Assembly (NCBI RefSeq): GCF_050434145.1
Contig: NZ_JBNPVX010000011.1
Location: 3,020 to 67,019 of the forward strand
Length of the DNA: 64,000 nt
Direction: 5' to 3'
From: JAISST01 sp050434145
GTDB lineage: Bacteria > Fusobacteriota > Fusobacteriia > Fusobacteriales > Fusobacteriaceae
Part shown: positions 63,714 to 64,000 of the stretch, piece after piece
How positions within the stretch are numbered: position 1 is the stretch's first letter
Layout: every line of letters begins with the position of its first letter
Program-made: the position numbers and the translations under genes
The notes under the pieces: model-generated
What the model saw: only the letters and a program-made list of their open reading frames with translations
The model's database searches: none
What the model was told of the DNA's origin: nothing

Positions 63714-64000
63714 TTTATAACATTTGAATTTTATTTTCTAATAAATATTAAATTTATTACTTAGAAGAAGAGGTGCCTGCGGCGCTTTATGGGGCTTCGC
63801 CCCAAACCCCAAAAGAAGCCATACTTTTATTTGAACAGAAATATAAGTTATGAAAAAAAATTTATAACATTTGAATTTTATTTTCTAATAAATATTAAAT
63901 TTATTACTTAGAAGAAGAGGTGCCTGCGGCGCTTTATGGGGCTTCGCCCCAAACCCCAAAAGAAGCCATACTTTTATTTGAACAGAAATATAAGTTATGA
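63714..64000. repeat. Tandem duplication, 140-bp identical unit, period 147
   Basis: 63714-63853 and 63861-64000 are identical over 140 bases, separated by seven A residues. Each unit contains the small palindrome GGGGCTTCGCCCC and CCAAACCCCAAAAG, a block also seen in repeat copies A and C. The array may continue beyond the window. Confidence 0.9.

Larger units (their letters stand above)
63457..64000. other. Right-edge non-coding region with repeats
   Basis: About 540 bases without a gene. It contains a degenerate fifth copy of the dispersed repeat and a tandem duplication reaching the window edge. Confidence 0.6.

Noticed and set aside
63770..64000. CRISPR-like array at the right edge
   Set aside because: The whole 140-base unit is identical with only a seven-A separator, so there are no short repeats with unique spacers.

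Overview
The window is AT-rich Gram-negative anaerobe DNA, most likely from a Fusobacterium. The species cannot be fixed from sequence alone. Evidence for the genus is a very large fusobacterial-type autotransporter/adhesin, a KdsC-type phosphatase (LPS-making cell), a crotonase/acyl-CoA dehydrogenase/ETF butyrate operon, citrate lyase with oxaloacetate decarboxylase, and strong SD sequences with TTGACA/TATAAT promoters. No tRNA, rRNA, CRISPR array, phage or intact transposase gene was seen.

Layout. 1-8327 (minus): the N-terminal 2604 residues of a repeat-rich surface adhesin, open at the left edge, preceded in the same direction by a small secreted coiled-coil protein. 8897-11907: a tRNA m6A-type methyltransferase, a YjbQ-family protein and a divergent AlbA/RecG-like ATPase regulator. 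12481-18443 (plus): a complete branched-chain amino acid ABC transporter (livJHMGF), then a cytidylate-kinase-like gene and a KDO-8-phosphate phosphatase. 18638-22501 (plus): crotonase, butyryl-CoA dehydrogenase, etfB, etfA. 22697-28850: a MaoC hydratase, a two-domain CoA-transferase, a divergent LysR regulator, a GntP-type permease and a second crotonase. This is probably a LysR-controlled short-chain acid uptake and activation unit. 29084-41120 (minus): a citrate/C4 block made of TctCBA tricarboxylate uptake, two half-size chromate-family transporters, citrate lyase CitDEF, an OadA carboxyltransferase lacking its biotinyl domain, a GntR regulator and ATP-type PEP carboxykinase. 41525-59944 (minus): housekeeping genes, namely folate (folE, folBK fusion, folP), a PTS-EIIC-like membrane protein, glyQS, lspA, ileS, an atypical histidine kinase, tex, rpsP-ffh-ylxM, an Spx/ArsC-like protein, a small acetyltransferase and a DUF1846 protein. 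60316-62612 (plus): two tandem SIMPL-domain proteins. 62701-63456 (minus): an aspartate-dehydrogenase-like protein.

How it fits together. Citrate imported by TctABC would be cleaved by CitDEF to acetate and oxaloacetate. Oxaloacetate is then decarboxylated by OadA (needing a biotin carrier and membrane subunits not in the window) or converted to PEP by PckA. The crotonase-Bcd-Etf operon reduces crotonyl-CoA to butyryl-CoA, and the CoA-transferase can exchange CoA with acetate.

Non-coding highlights: a dispersed MITE-like repeat family (at least four good copies and one degenerate copy), a 140-bp sequence repeated in tandem at the right edge, a candidate orphan small RNA with its own promoter and terminator (60110-60176, minus), a shared operator-like box at two promoters flanking the LysR gene, and a nearly leaderless ylxM start.
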